From UBA7330 sp043554545 (GTDB lineage: Bacteria; Bacteroidota; Bacteroidia; Cytophagales; Cyclobacteriaceae): DNA of 64,000 bases. The notes under the pieces are model-generated. The model did no database searches. It was not told where the DNA came from and saw nothing but the letters and a program-made list of their open reading frames with translations. The stretch is taken from NCBI GenBank assembly GCA_043554545.1, contig CP121337.1, positions 3,162,001 to 3,226,000 on the forward strand. The letters are read 5' to 3'. Position numbers and translations under genes: made by a program. This document shows, one piece after another, positions 44,338 to 53,040 of the stretch; within the stretch, counting starts at the first letter, position 1, and every line of letters begins with the position of its first letter.

Positions 44338-44570
44338 CCGGTTATTTTAGTATAACTGGAATATTTTGTTACTTTAGATGCGTATGCCAAACAGGCTAGA
44401 ATATCTTCTTCTTCCAGATTGGGATAATCCTCTAATATTTCTGCATGGGTTGAGCCCGCAGAGAGAAGGTCAAGAATCAAATCAACTGTATACCTTTTAT
44501 TTCTAATAGTTGGTTTACCATGACAAACTTCAGAATTAATGGTGATTCTATTGATCAGTTGATTATCCAT
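44334..44570 (-). CDS. DUF433 antitoxin candidate
   Basis: A 78-residue DUF433 protein from ATG (MDNQLINRITINSEVCHGKP); a start 19 codons earlier is open but its extra residues derive from the remains of the neighbouring toxin gene. Motifs GKPTIRNKRYTVDLILDLLS and LEEEDILACLAYASK fit DUF433. The stop overlaps the DUF5615 start. Confidence 0.85.
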   Translation of the reverse strand: MDNQLINRITINSEVCHGKPTIRNKRYTVDLILDLLSAGSTHAEILEDYPNLEEEDILACLAYASKVTKYSSYTKITG

Positions 44571-44636
44571 ATTTAAAGTTACGTAATTATCGGAATTAAA
44601 GATAGTCAGACATTCCGATACCGACATTCTCCTTTA

Positions 44637-44840
44637 TCAAGGTTGCATTTCCAGAAGGGTCTGTCGACGTTTATCATCTACTTTTTTAACTTTAACCCAC
44701 TCCGGGAGGTTATCCCCATATTCCATTGCTATTTCCGCAGTAGTGATCACTACTCCGTAGACCTGTTGCAATAAACGCAATTCATCAATTTTTGAAAGAA
44801 TGATAAAACAACTGGTATCTGAGATAATTACCTTAGGCAT
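44637..44840 (-). pseudogene. truncated DUF3368 PIN-domain toxin
   Basis: The 67-residue frame MPKVIISDTSCFIILSKIDE to RRQTLLEMQP* matches only the first half of DUF3368 PIN proteins (normally ~155-160 residues). Just after LLEMQ the next conserved motif is visible one frame over (LDKGE, from CTTGATAAAGGAGAA), so a 1-base shift in CAACCTTGAT broke the frame. Beyond that, homology stops at the start of the DUF433 gene. The toxin is therefore very likely dead. Confidence 0.75.
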
Positions 44841-45060
44841 TGGCTACATCGCTGGCAATATCTGAAGCAGGATAATTAAAGATAGATACATTATACTTTC
44901 CTAGTAATTCTGAAAAGGCCCTTTTAGACAAATTTGCCACCTTGGCGGCCTGTCCTAAAGATAATTTCCCTTGCTCATACAGCCTTGAGGGTATTATCAT
45001 TGCTAAATCCTGAGAATCAAGATCCAGGGAATCAGGTATATTTAATGTAATTGTCTTCAT
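44833..45060 (-). CDS. UPF0175 antitoxin
   Basis: A 75-residue UPF0175 protein with MKTITLNIPDSLDLDSQDLA, YEQGKLSLGQAAKVANLSKR and AFSELLGKYNVSIFNYPAS, the family HTH-like core. UPF0175 is the usual partner of DUF3368 toxins; it overlaps the broken toxin by 8 bp and now appears to be an antitoxin without an active toxin. Confidence 0.85.
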   Translation of the reverse strand: MKTITLNIPDSLDLDSQDLAMIIPSRLYEQGKLSLGQAAKVANLSKRAFSELLGKYNVSIFNYPASDIASDVANA

Positions 45061-45284
45061 TTTTTATTATGTAAATATATAAGCAAACCACCACAATATC
45101 TCGTTAAACGTAGGTGGCATCATTCAGTAGATGAGAACCGTGTTGATTTGCTGATTCCCACCTTCGCTTGGGCTTCGGCGGGCAGGTGTTGAGTCGCTTA
45201 TTTGTTGAGTCGTTACTTTAATTGATAATTATCCTAGAATGGTTCGAATAAACAAATAAACACATCATCGCATCAACTTCTATC

Positions 45285-45653
45285 CTATTTTACTCTACCA
45301 AGTTGTGAGTTTCTAAAGGCATTCAGTTTATTTCCAAGTTCCTCTATTGTTGGTCTGATTTCGAAATACTTAGTTTCGTTAATCAAATCTAAATCGACGG
45401 ATAGAATGAACATGTTTAATACCTCCATCAAACTTCCATAGGCCATCACTGTGAAATGTGCTTGATCCTTCATGGTATTTCTGGAGGTTCCTTCTGCTAA
45501 ATTGTTACTTATTGAAATGACTGCCCTTCGTATTTGAGAAATTAATCCATACTTTTCTTCAGTTGGAAAATCGTCAGTCAACTTATATACCTCCTTGACT
45601 AACAGTCGAGATAATTTCCAAACTTCAAGTTTTTCGAAGGAATACTGGTACAT
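45285..45653 (-). CDS. four-helix bundle protein (S23 rRNA intervening-sequence family)
   Basis: A 122-residue all-helical protein: YSFEKLEVWKLSRLLVKEVY, FPTEEKYGLISQIRRAVISI, SNNLAEGTSRNTMKDQAHF and a C-terminal helix EELGNKLNAFRNSQL. This is the four-helix bundle family first noted in 23S rRNA intervening sequences and frequent beside repeats in Bacteroidota polysaccharide loci; its job is unknown. 8-bp TTGTTGAT repeats flank it on both sides. Confidence 0.88.
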   Translation of the reverse strand: MYQYSFEKLEVWKLSRLLVKEVYKLTDDFPTEEKYGLISQIRRAVISISNNLAEGTSRNTMKDQAHFTVMAYGSLMEVLNMFILSVDLDLINETKYFEIRPTIEELGNKLNAFRNSQLGRVK

Positions 45654-45657
45654 GGTT

Positions 45658-45785
45658 TAATTGTTTAATTGTTGATTTGTTGATTTGTTGATTTGTTGAA
45701 CTGTTGATTTGTTTAATTGTTGATTTGTTGATTCCGCTTGGGCAGATGCTTCGTCCGACGAGTGTTTAATTGTTGATTTGTTGAT
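45658..45785. repeat. 8-bp tandem repeat (TTGTTGAT) upstream of the four-helix gene
   Basis: About a dozen TTGTTGATTTG-type units, interrupted by CGCTTGGGCAGATGCTTCG plus TCCGACGAGTG, an insert found also at 43645-43667. A 60-residue reading frame through it (NKSTNQQLNN) is repeat-encoded and was not called a gene. Confidence 0.85.
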
Positions 45786-45839
45786 ACTTAATGTTATTAG
45801 AGACAAAAATCGAATAAACGATTCAACAAATAAACTCAT

Positions 45840-46826
45840 CTACCTCCCTAAAGTAATAATCAACGCTGCCAGTGACAACGCGGCACTTACGATTCCCAGT
45901 GCTCTGGCAGCATTGGGCAAGGTGTACATGGTGGCTGTTCTGGCATTGAGGGGTGGCACAACGATCAGGTCTCCACGCTTCAGTTGAAAATGTTCTGCAC
46001 TTAATGTTCTTTCATCCAGTAGGTTCAGGTAAAAGACTTTGCTGTCTCCACCTTCCTGGCGGACGATTTTGATATTGGAACGGTCCGCAAACTCAGTCAG
46101 GTTACCGGCCAGGGTGATGCCATCAAAGATGTTCAGGTCTGGGTTGTAGCTGATGTACCGGCCTTCTTTTTCTACCTCACCGAGGATGGTAAAATGGTAA
46201 TTGAGTAATTGGATGCGCACCATCGGAGTTTCATAAAAGCCCTCCAGCGCCTTCTTTACTTTGGCTTCCGCCTCTGTCACTGTCAGTCCTGATAAGATAA
46301 CGTTTCCAATCTTGGGTAGTTCCAATGCGCCTTGTCCATCCAGCTTGAAACCAGTATTGAGTCGGTCCAGCATAATGGTAGCCAATCCTCCGGGTTGATC
46401 CCCCTGATTTTGCATGCCACCGCCTTGCATCATTTGATTCCCTCCACCTGCGCCACCCTGCATATTGGCATTGTCATACTGGTTGAGTTCGCGGATGATC
46501 CCGAGGTCCGTTTCATACCCTTTGATGAAGTTGTATTCCTCTTCGGTGATGCTGGCTACCCTCAGGGAAATCACATCTTCCGGTTTTAGTCGGTATTTTT
46601 CTGCAGTCCTGTTGTAAGTGGAAGTGATTGAGTCATAAGCATGTTCAGCTTCCAAACCTTCCGCGGGCTGTAGGTACGCCAGCTTTTTAGCGGGTACACA
46701 GGAGGCAATCAATGCTATGATTCCAATATAGCATAATAAGGAATAAGCATTTATCTTTCCTCTGGACATGGCCAATTGATTCAATTTTTTAATCATCTGA
46801 TTACTCTTTTTATGCCTCCTGGTCAT
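45840..46826 (-). CDS. wza: polysaccharide export outer-membrane lipoprotein (Wza-like)
   Basis: A 328-residue Poly_export/SLBB protein. The lipobox is LIASC near residue 43 (Cys as lipid anchor). The export domain shows AEKYRLKPEDVISLRVASIT, then a glycine/methionine-rich insert (GGAGGGNQMMQGGGMQNQGD), GFYETPMVRIQLLNYHFTI and an SLBB loop GEVEKEGRYISYNPDLNIFD. A C-terminal helix (GIVSAALSLAALIITLG) could cross the outer membrane. It forms the exit channel with the Wzc-like protein encoded just upstream; ATGA overlap supports the chosen start. Confidence 0.95.
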   Translation of the reverse strand: MTRRHKKSNQMIKKLNQLAMSRGKINAYSLLCYIGIIALIASCVPAKKLAYLQPAEGLEAEHAYDSITSTYNRTAEKYRLKPEDVISLRVASITEEEYNFIKGYETDLGIIRELNQYDNANMQGGAGGGNQMMQGGGMQNQGDQPGGLATIMLDRLNTGFKLDGQGALELPKIGNVILSGLTVTEAEAKVKKALEGFYETPMVRIQLLNYHFTILGEVEKEGRYISYNPDLNIFDGITLAGNLTEFADRSNIKIVRQEGGDSKVFYLNLLDERTLSAEHFQLKRGDLIVVPPLNARTATMYTLPNAARALGIVSAALSLAALIITLGR

Positions 46827-49228
46827 GATTCATCATTGCCAAACATTCGCTTTTTTGATCCTTTCTTTCCTTTACCACCTTCTTCTTCAAAATAGCCGCT
46901 GTCATATCCATAACCGTAGGACTGGTAGCCTTCCACATAGGCTTTGTAGCCATATTCCAGCTTTTGAAAGTCTACATCGTTGAACAGTACCGTCATGTTT
47001 TTCAGCTGTTTCTTTTCATAAGCCTCACTGGTTTCATGGAGTGATTTTTTGAATGTTGTGTTTTGACGCACGATGAGGATGTTCAGGTCTGAATATTCCA
47101 TCAGTTCAATGGCATCTGCCACCAAACCAATGGGTGGGGTATCAATGATGATCAGGTCGTAATCTTTCTTCAATTGATCCATCATTTCTTTCATCCTGGG
47201 CATGAGGATCAGCTCCGCCGGATTAGGAGGAATGGAACCACCGGGGATGATTTTCAGGTTATCATTTCCGGTATCGTAAATCACTTCATCCATCTTACAT
47301 TGTCCGGCCAGACAATTACTTAATCCAAGATCACGTTCCCGACCAAAGCTTTTAGCCAATGTGGGCTTTCGCATGTCTGCACCAATGATGATGGTTTTCT
47401 TCCCGGAAAGGGCGTAGGTAAAAGCCAGATTGGAGGAGCAGAAGGTCTTTCCTTCGGAACTGATTGAAGAAGTAACCAGTATGACATGCTTGGCATCTCC
47501 ATTGCTGAAATATTGCAGGTTGGCCCGGATCCTGCGAAAGGATTCTGAGACCAGAGATTTTGGGGTATTGTGAACTACCAGGTTGTCCAGCTCTTCGCTA
47601 TGCCCGACATATCCCAACAGGGGAATGTTTGTGTTGGTAAGTAAGTCATATTTGCTCACTACTTTGTCGTTGGAAATACTCACCAGGTACAAAACACCCA
47701 AGGGAAATCCCAATCCGATCAATACTGCGATGATCATCAACTTGTTCTTGTCCGGGGAAATGGGATTGTTTTTATTGAAACTGGGATTAGAAACCACCTG
47801 GTAGTCAGTGACTGTAGATGCCAGTGAAAGAAAGGCTTCCGTTCGGCTAGTGATCAGGTTATTGAATACTCCTTCATAAAGTGAGACCATACGCTCCAGT
47901 TCATAATACTCTCTGGACTCCACCTGCAGGTCTTTGACGGTCTCATAATAGAAATTTATTTTTCTATTGATCTCCCCTATCTGCCGGGTGTTTACTGCTT
48001 TCAGGTTCTCAATACTCTCATAAATATTTTGCTCCACCCGAATAATTTGCGCATTGTCTCTGGTGACCAATGGATTTAGCTCATTTTCTTTATTGAGTTT
48101 GATTTTATCTTCCCATTTGATCTGCATGTATTCGCTCATCAATTCAGCCAGTGGTGTATTCAACTCCATCAAAGCCGGCGCAAACACTCCACCTCTTTTT
48201 TGGTCGCGAACGTATGCTTTCAGGTAATCATAGTATTTATTGGTGACAATGAGTTCCACTTTTTGACTTTCAAACTCCTCCAGCTTGTCCATTACAAAGG
48301 AAGACCCATTGATCAGCTCCCGATTCTCCAGCTTAAACCTGTCTAAGCGTTTCTGATATACGGATAAGGTATCAGAGATCTGTGGGATGTATTCATTGAT
48401 GAAGCGGATCGTACTGGTGATGGACTGGCTTTTTTCTTCCAGTCCTTTTTGCACGATCACATCAAAATAGGCATTGAGGAAATCGTATTCCTTTTCCGGC
48501 AATTCGGTCGCCATGGCCGCATTGAGGATCGATGATCCTTTGGCCTGCCAGTTAAGCATCAACGCAGCTCGATATTGAGTCAGCAAGTCAGCAGGTCTGT
48601 TGATTTTAAAAAAGTGCTGATTTACACCGTTTTGGCTGTCTACTTTGTTGGCCAATATTTTAAAACGCCATCCATTGATGAGGTTGGTCTCTCCGAATTT
48701 GAAAACCTTCCCCTCGAATTGATTTCCCCATTCCGGGTCTTCTGTTTGTAAGGTGAATTGATTGCTGTCTTCATTGCGGACATAAATATCGAGACCATAA
48801 GGCATGGTACGTGAAGTACTATCAAGCATTACACGATAAAAATCATTGGGGTAAACTTCTGAAACCTTAAGGTTACCCTCTAAATAATAAGTTACTTCAA
48901 AATCCAATTGATCCAGCGTAGCTTGAATTCGGTCCTGTGACTTGAGTAATGGAATCTCCTGAGAAACATCGATCCGACTCATGTAAGGATTCGTGGCCTC
49001 AGATAGCTGCATCAGTGGATTTGAATTTTGATCATCAAATTTTTTGGTCAGAAAGCTGGCATTTACCACATAAACCGGACTTTCATACCGTAGGATGAGG
49101 TAGGCTACTCCCAGAGCAATCATGAGGCATCCAATGACCCAGTACCAGTTGCCGATGATGAGGTTGGCAAACCGCTTAAGCTGGAAGTTGTCTTCTTGTT
49201 TTTCGAATGTGTTGGTTAGTGGTTCCAA
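46823..49228 (-). CDS. wzc: Wzc-like polysaccharide co-polymerase and tyrosine autokinase
   Basis: An 801-residue inner-membrane protein from TTG. TM1 is at about 29-48 (WYWVIGCLMIALGVAYLIL), a large periplasmic coiled-coil Wzz domain follows, then TM2 near 492-512 (LMIIAVLIGLGFPLGVLYLV). The cytoplasmic BY-kinase has Walker A TSSISSEGKTFCSSNL, A' IIIGADMRKPTL and Walker B LIIIDTPPIGLVADA. A C-terminal tyrosine cluster (YGYKAYVEGYQSYGYGYDSG) is the autophosphorylation site. It sets chain length and gates the Wza channel. No separate phosphatase (Wzb) was seen. Confidence 0.96.
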   Translation of the reverse strand: MEPLTNTFEKQEDNFQLKRFANLIIGNWYWVIGCLMIALGVAYLILRYESPVYVVNASFLTKKFDDQNSNPLMQLSEATNPYMSRIDVSQEIPLLKSQDRIQATLDQLDFEVTYYLEGNLKVSEVYPNDFYRVMLDSTSRTMPYGLDIYVRNEDSNQFTLQTEDPEWGNQFEGKVFKFGETNLINGWRFKILANKVDSQNGVNQHFFKINRPADLLTQYRAALMLNWQAKGSSILNAAMATELPEKEYDFLNAYFDVIVQKGLEEKSQSITSTIRFINEYIPQISDTLSVYQKRLDRFKLENRELINGSSFVMDKLEEFESQKVELIVTNKYYDYLKAYVRDQKRGGVFAPALMELNTPLAELMSEYMQIKWEDKIKLNKENELNPLVTRDNAQIIRVEQNIYESIENLKAVNTRQIGEINRKINFYYETVKDLQVESREYYELERMVSLYEGVFNNLITSRTEAFLSLASTVTDYQVVSNPSFNKNNPISPDKNKLMIIAVLIGLGFPLGVLYLVSISNDKVVSKYDLLTNTNIPLLGYVGHSEELDNLVVHNTPKSLVSESFRRIRANLQYFSNGDAKHVILVTSSISSEGKTFCSSNLAFTYALSGKKTIIIGADMRKPTLAKSFGRERDLGLSNCLAGQCKMDEVIYDTGNDNLKIIPGGSIPPNPAELILMPRMKEMMDQLKKDYDLIIIDTPPIGLVADAIELMEYSDLNILIVRQNTTFKKSLHETSEAYEKKQLKNMTVLFNDVDFQKLEYGYKAYVEGYQSYGYGYDSGYFEEEGGKGKKGSKKRMFGNDES

Positions 49229-49280
49229 TTAGCTGGATTATTATTAGCTGGTGATGTTAGTAGTGAATTGCAAATATAAA

Positions 49281-49375
49281 AGGATGTTCGGATAGTCGGA
49301 CAGTTCAGACGGTTCAGACGGTTCGGACACTCAGACAAGTCAGACAATTCAGACATTCGGACGCTCAGACAATTA
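49281..49375. repeat. 9-bp tandem repeat (TTCAGACGG type) upstream of wzc
   Basis: About ten 9-bp units (CAGACGGTT, CGGACACTC, AGACAAGTC, AGACAATTC and so on) fill most of the 154 bp gap between the AbiEii-like gene and wzc. Same consensus as at 16.5 and 58.5 kb. Confidence 0.85.
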
Positions 49376-49382
49376 TCTACTA

Positions 49383-50006
49383 TCATTCCAATTGGTCCAT
49401 ATATGTCTTGTAATCGGCTGTGATGCGGTCTTTTACCTGATCCCAGGATGTATTATTCAGTATCTCCGGATTATCATCATCTTCAGCTTCTTCGAAATAG
49501 TTGAGACTTTTGTATAACAGAAACACAGAGGCATTATGGTATTTCTTCACGTAGTTATTCACCATTTCCTTTAGTGAAAGGTGATCCAGCAGTAAATAAA
49601 GGTCAAAAAAGTCTTTCTTAGCCCCCCGGTTGGTAATAGCTGCCATTTTCATAGCAGAGATATCTTTCAAGTCAGCCATTGTAACTCCATCCTCTATAAC
49701 TTTCTCGCCTATCCAAGGGTAAGGATATTGGACAAAATCAACCTTTACTCCACTGATGGAATAGGTGCGAATAGATCTTCTAGCCATTAGATTTTGAACT
49801 TCTCCAGCCTTAATCAACTCAGCTTCAAAGTTGATGGTATCAAAGTCAATGTCTCCAAAGAAATCGAGATCGATAGATTTTCTATGGCCAAACTGTAATG
49901 CTAAGGCTGTTCCACCAACCAGGCGGAAATGCTCAAAAGCAGGGTTTGTTTGTATATTTTTTAGTAGAACCAATGTCGCTGGTTCGACTGTCTCAAGGTG
50001 TAACAA
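49383..50006 (-). CDS. AbiEii/AbiGii-family nucleotidyltransferase toxin
   Basis: A 207-residue protein with the AbiEii nucleotidyltransferase signature FRLVGGTALALQFGHRKSID and LDFFGD (G-G-T-x-L-A-L and D-L-D-F), a second DFVQYPYPW strand and MADLKDISAMKMAAITNRGA with the catalytic Lys. Members modify tRNA or other targets and pair with a small antitoxin. The TTG start overlaps the upstream gene by 46 bp, an unusually long overlap. Confidence 0.88.
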   Translation of the reverse strand: MLHLETVEPATLVLLKNIQTNPAFEHFRLVGGTALALQFGHRKSIDLDFFGDIDFDTINFEAELIKAGEVQNLMARRSIRTYSISGVKVDFVQYPYPWIGEKVIEDGVTMADLKDISAMKMAAITNRGAKKDFFDLYLLLDHLSLKEMVNNYVKKYHNASVFLLYKSLNYFEEAEDDDNPEILNNTSWDQVKDRITADYKTYMDQLE

Positions 50007-50269
50007 CGAAAGCTTTCTTTTGGCGTTTCTGAGATAGTAGCAATAAAATTCAAGGCTTTAGGTTCCAGGGACCGTAGTCTTTGGGATACTAAGGTAATCT
50101 CCTCCAGCCCATATACTTTTTTGATCAGCAACCAATCCTTTATTAGTCCATACTCCAGCGCCCGCTGGATGATATAGGCCTTGTGTTTCTCCAGGTCCAG
50201 GTTTTCTTTTTTTACGTCCCAGAAGAGATGCTTAGAGAATTGTTGGATGGCGTTTTGATCGGGTGACAT
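49961..50269 (-). CDS. DUF6922-like antitoxin candidate of AbiEii
   Basis: A 102-residue protein with IQQFSKHLFWDVKKENLDLE, RALEYGLIKDWLLIKKVYGL and LNFIATISETPKESFRCYTL. This helical layout is common directly upstream of AbiEii-like genes in Bacteroidota and likely acts as antitoxin or regulator; the family name is from memory. Its last 46 bp overlap the AbiEii start in another frame. Confidence 0.75.
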   Translation of the reverse strand: MSPDQNAIQQFSKHLFWDVKKENLDLEKHKAYIIQRALEYGLIKDWLLIKKVYGLEEITLVSQRLRSLEPKALNFIATISETPKESFRCYTLRQSNQRHWFY

Positions 50270-50636
50270 TATTTGTGTTGATGCGTTGATTTGTTGATCT
50301 ATTTAGTCGGTACCATTTAAAAACAATCGATCTGATTCAACGAGTATCTCAATATCTTTAAAGATCCCTCCTGATAATGTCGTATAAACAGTCCAACGAA
50401 TAAACTCGTGCTCTTAAGGACACTCGAAATTCACCCCAGTACGTCATCCACCTACATTCATTTAAATCAAGTGATAAAGGGCATAAGCTATCAAGAATTT
50501 CGGTGGAGAAACTCCCCGAGAGCCCGGAAAGGCGAGTCGGGAATCTGTCGATATATTTGAGGTATCCTGTAAAATAAAATGAATCAATAAATTTAAATAG
50601 ATTCCCTGCTCGGCTCAGCCTCCAGGGAATGACGTT
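50270..50636. repeat. spacer with R7 repeat and terminator-like hairpin behind the epimerase
   Basis: A ~105 bp element at 50441-50547 (ACGTCATCCACCTACATTCA to GGCGAGTCGGGAATC) recurs at 57623-57760 and 58884-59023. The hairpin ATTCCCTG...CAGGGAAT at 50601-50630, followed by GACGTTCT, abuts the epimerase stop and could terminate transcription. No gene seen. Confidence 0.75.
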
Positions 50637-51602
50637 CTAAATTTGTTCTTCATACCAAGCATACACCTTCTCCAACCCCTTTCTCATATTTACCAACGGA
50701 TCATAGTTAAGCAATTTCTTAATCTTTCTAATATCGGCTAGCGAATGCTTGACGTCTCCTTTTCGCTCGGGTTGATGAATAGGTGCTAGGTCCTTTCCAC
50801 TAATATCTTTCAGGTAGTTGACCATCTCTAACAAGGTTGTTTGTTCACCGCAGGCGACGTTGTAGACCTGGTTGAGGGCGTCGGCATTGTCTGTGAACAG
50901 GCCTTTCATATTGGCCTGCACGGCATTGTCTACAAAGGTGAAGTCCCGGCTGGTCTGGCCATCTCCAAAGATCTGGCAGGGTTGACCTTCCATGAAAGCT
51001 TTGCAAAACAAAGGGATCACCGCAGCATAGGGGTTGTCCGGGTTTTGATTGGGTCCGAAGACATTGAAATACCTTAAGCCGATGTAGTTCAATCCATACG
51101 TCTTTTGAAACACTTCCGCATATAGTTCGTCGGCCAGCTTGCTCACGGCATAGGGTGACAGAGGTTTCCCAATCTTATCTTCCACCTTGGGGAGGCCGGG
51201 ATGGTCGCCATAGGTGCTGGAGGAGAAAGCCATCACGACCCTTTCTATTTTCTTTTCTACTGCGGCGTGGAGGATATTAACGGTTCCTCCGACGTTGACA
51301 CTGTCTGTGAGCATCGGGTCTTTGATAGATCTGGGCACAGAGCCAAGGGCTGCCTGGTGGCTTACTTTGTCGATGCCTTCCATGGATTTCATGCAGGTAT
51401 CGTAATCACAGATATCTCCTTCTACAAACTCAAAATTGGGGTTGTTCATGAATGGATCCAGGTTGGAGAGGTATCCGTTGGAGAGGTTGTCGAGGACTCT
51501 GACGAGGTTGACTCTTGGATCTTCAAGGAGTGTATTTACCAGATTGGAACCAATGAACCCTGCGCCTCCTGTTACTAGTATATCAACTTTTTTAGTATTC
51601 AA
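50637..51602 (-). CDS. UDP-HexNAc 4-epimerase (WbpP/TviC-like)
   Basis: A 321-residue extended SDR protein from TTG. NAD motif TGGAGFIGSNL near 10-20, VSHQAALGSVPRSI near 83, the active-site region AFSSSTYGD and YAVSK near 151, and GLRYFNVFGPNQNPDNPYAA. These match UDP-GlcNAc/UDP-GlcNAcA 4-epimerases such as WbpP and TviC. With the dehydrogenase at 54.9 kb it should provide UDP-GalNAcA. Upstream is a repeat remnant (51605-51690); a divergent 5' fragment of a related gene is at 57.2 kb. Confidence 0.93.
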   Translation of the reverse strand: MNTKKVDILVTGGAGFIGSNLVNTLLEDPRVNLVRVLDNLSNGYLSNLDPFMNNPNFEFVEGDICDYDTCMKSMEGIDKVSHQAALGSVPRSIKDPMLTDSVNVGGTVNILHAAVEKKIERVVMAFSSSTYGDHPGLPKVEDKIGKPLSPYAVSKLADELYAEVFQKTYGLNYIGLRYFNVFGPNQNPDNPYAAVIPLFCKAFMEGQPCQIFGDGQTSRDFTFVDNAVQANMKGLFTDNADALNQVYNVACGEQTTLLEMVNYLKDISGKDLAPIHQPERKGDVKHSLADIRKIKKLLNYDPLVNMRKGLEKVYAWYEEQI

Positions 51603-52537
51603 TTTTGCTTCAAAAGTTTATTCTCATACTTTTTTCTTGATAAAAAAGTATGCAAAAAATCAATCCAAAATAATCCTTCCGCCCGCAAATGGCCGGACGC
51701 CTGCCGTGTCGACGGACCGCCGCTATTCTGTCAGCCCCACGTTCCTTTCTAAGTTCATACATTCATTGCCCTGCGCACCTGCCAGCCGCCTTAATTGTTT
51801 ATTCAAGTGATTAAATTTCAATTCTTTCAAGCGGAAGATATTCCCTTCTCTACCAACTACTTTCTTAGCTAACCCCTCCAATTGCGTGGCAAATACTGAG
51901 CTATGATTGATAATTAAGGTAGTTCCCTCTCTTTCGAAGAGAGGGGGAGATTAAATAAGCCTGCTGGCTGCCTCGAAATAGGGTGAGTTGGAGACAAATC
52001 TTTTTCCTTATTCCTCTAATCAAACCCAGTATCGTCATTCTGAGCCTGCCTGTCCGATAGGCAGGAGAAGCGAAGAATCTCGTTATTGTTGTAGAGGAAC
52101 AATTTGAAAGACTAATCTCTCTCACGTTTCATGAGATTCCTGCCTGCACGCTGACGCTGAAGCTTTAGCGCAAGAGTCCGGCAGGCATGGCTTCACTGCA
52201 TCCCTCCTTGCGTCGGGATTCCGTTCTGAATGACGGTAAGTTGTGTGATTCTTGTTCGCTGGCTTCACAACCGTCCATCGACAATTTGCCTATCCAAGAC
52301 CCCTTTCTCATTGTAATCTGAGCTATTCAAACTTCTCTACCAACTTTTTCCTTAGCTAATCCCTCCAATTGCGCAGCAAATACTGAGCTATGGTTGAGAA
52401 TCAAAATGTTTCCCTCTCTTGCAAGAGAGGGGGAGTAGTTATAAGCATGTGAGCAGGTTCAAAATAGGGTGAGTTGGAGGAAATCTTTATTTTCGGAACA
52501 TCTGAAGCATCAAAACAGTATGTAAGTCTTAAAACGA
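51603..52537. repeat. 0.9 kb repeat spacer
   Basis: It contains the first hairpin of the GGCC-palindrome family (CATACTTTTTTCTTG and AAAAAAGTATG, 51628-51656), two ~140 bp units (about 51847-51994 and 52333-52480) carrying CTCCAATTGCG, ACTGAGCTATG, a CCCTCTCTT-AAGAGAGGG hairpin and AATAGGGTGAGTTGGAG, a CGTCATTCTGAGCC unit (52033-52090), and a GGAATC/ATTCCG palindrome near 52125-52235. No gene is supported. Confidence 0.8.
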
Positions 52538-52795
52538 CTAGGCCTTGATTTGTCTATTTGATGATTGTTTTAAAGCAATGTCATATAGAAATTCCGGAGC
52601 TACATCCAGGTTATCAGTCCATTCAAGCGTTCCCCGGATCAGACCAAATTGCTTGAAAAGCGCTATCGATTTCAATTTAGCATAAGCTGGCTTTTCTGTC
52701 AGCATCTCCAAATCCACACGATATACCTCGCCATTATTGAATGACAGCTCCATCAAATAGTCTTGAATATAATCAACATCGGTAACTCTAATCAT
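52538..52795 (-). CDS. DUF2442 protein
   Basis: An 85-residue protein with VTDVDYIQDYLMELSFNNGE, YRVDLEMLTEKPAYAKLKSI and RGTLEWTDNLDVAPEFLYD, the DUF2442 beta-rich core (W near the end). DUF2442 and DUF4160 genes are commonly paired and have been considered toxin-antitoxin-like; activity is unproven. Start overlaps the DUF4160 stop by 4 bp. Confidence 0.85.
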   Translation of the reverse strand: MIRVTDVDYIQDYLMELSFNNGEVYRVDLEMLTEKPAYAKLKSIALFKQFGLIRGTLEWTDNLDVAPEFLYDIALKQSSNRQIKA

Positions 52796-53040
52796 AACGG
52801 ATTAATTTTTGGTATCGATTCTCCATTTTTAGCATGTTCCCAAGCATTTAAAATTTCCTTTTTATGCAACTTTGTCCACTTTTCTACTCTTTTAATCACT
52901 TTACTGGGTGCTTTTCCTTCTACAATATAACCATCTAAATACATAATACATTCAAAATCCCCATAGATAAAATGAGGAGGATTATGGTCAAACCCATACA
53001 TATAAATAATTATTCCATAAAAGCGACATATTTCAGCCAT
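52792..53040 (-). CDS. DUF4160 protein
   Basis: An 82-residue protein from ATG (MAEICRFYGIIIYMYGFDHN), which agrees with DUF4160 starts; a TTG 13 codons earlier is open. It shows DHNPPHFIYGDFECIMYLDG (the family DHxPPHFH-like motif, here with Ile instead of the second His) and WTKLHKKEILNAWEHAKNGE. Likely partner of the DUF2442 gene. Confidence 0.87.
   Translation of the reverse strand: MAEICRFYGIIIYMYGFDHNPPHFIYGDFECIMYLDGYIVEGKAPSKVIKRVEKWTKLHKKEILNAWEHAKNGESIPKINPL

Noticed and set aside
45657..45839. 60-residue minus-strand frame upstream of the four-helix gene
   Set aside because: Composed almost entirely of translated 8-bp repeats (NKSTNQQ); no independent evidence for a protein.
51702..51735. 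Possible tRNA or structured RNA in the GC-rich patch of the 51.7 kb spacer
   Set aside because: GTCGACGGACCGCCGC-like sequence forms only short stems and lacks tRNA arms or a CCA-like end.
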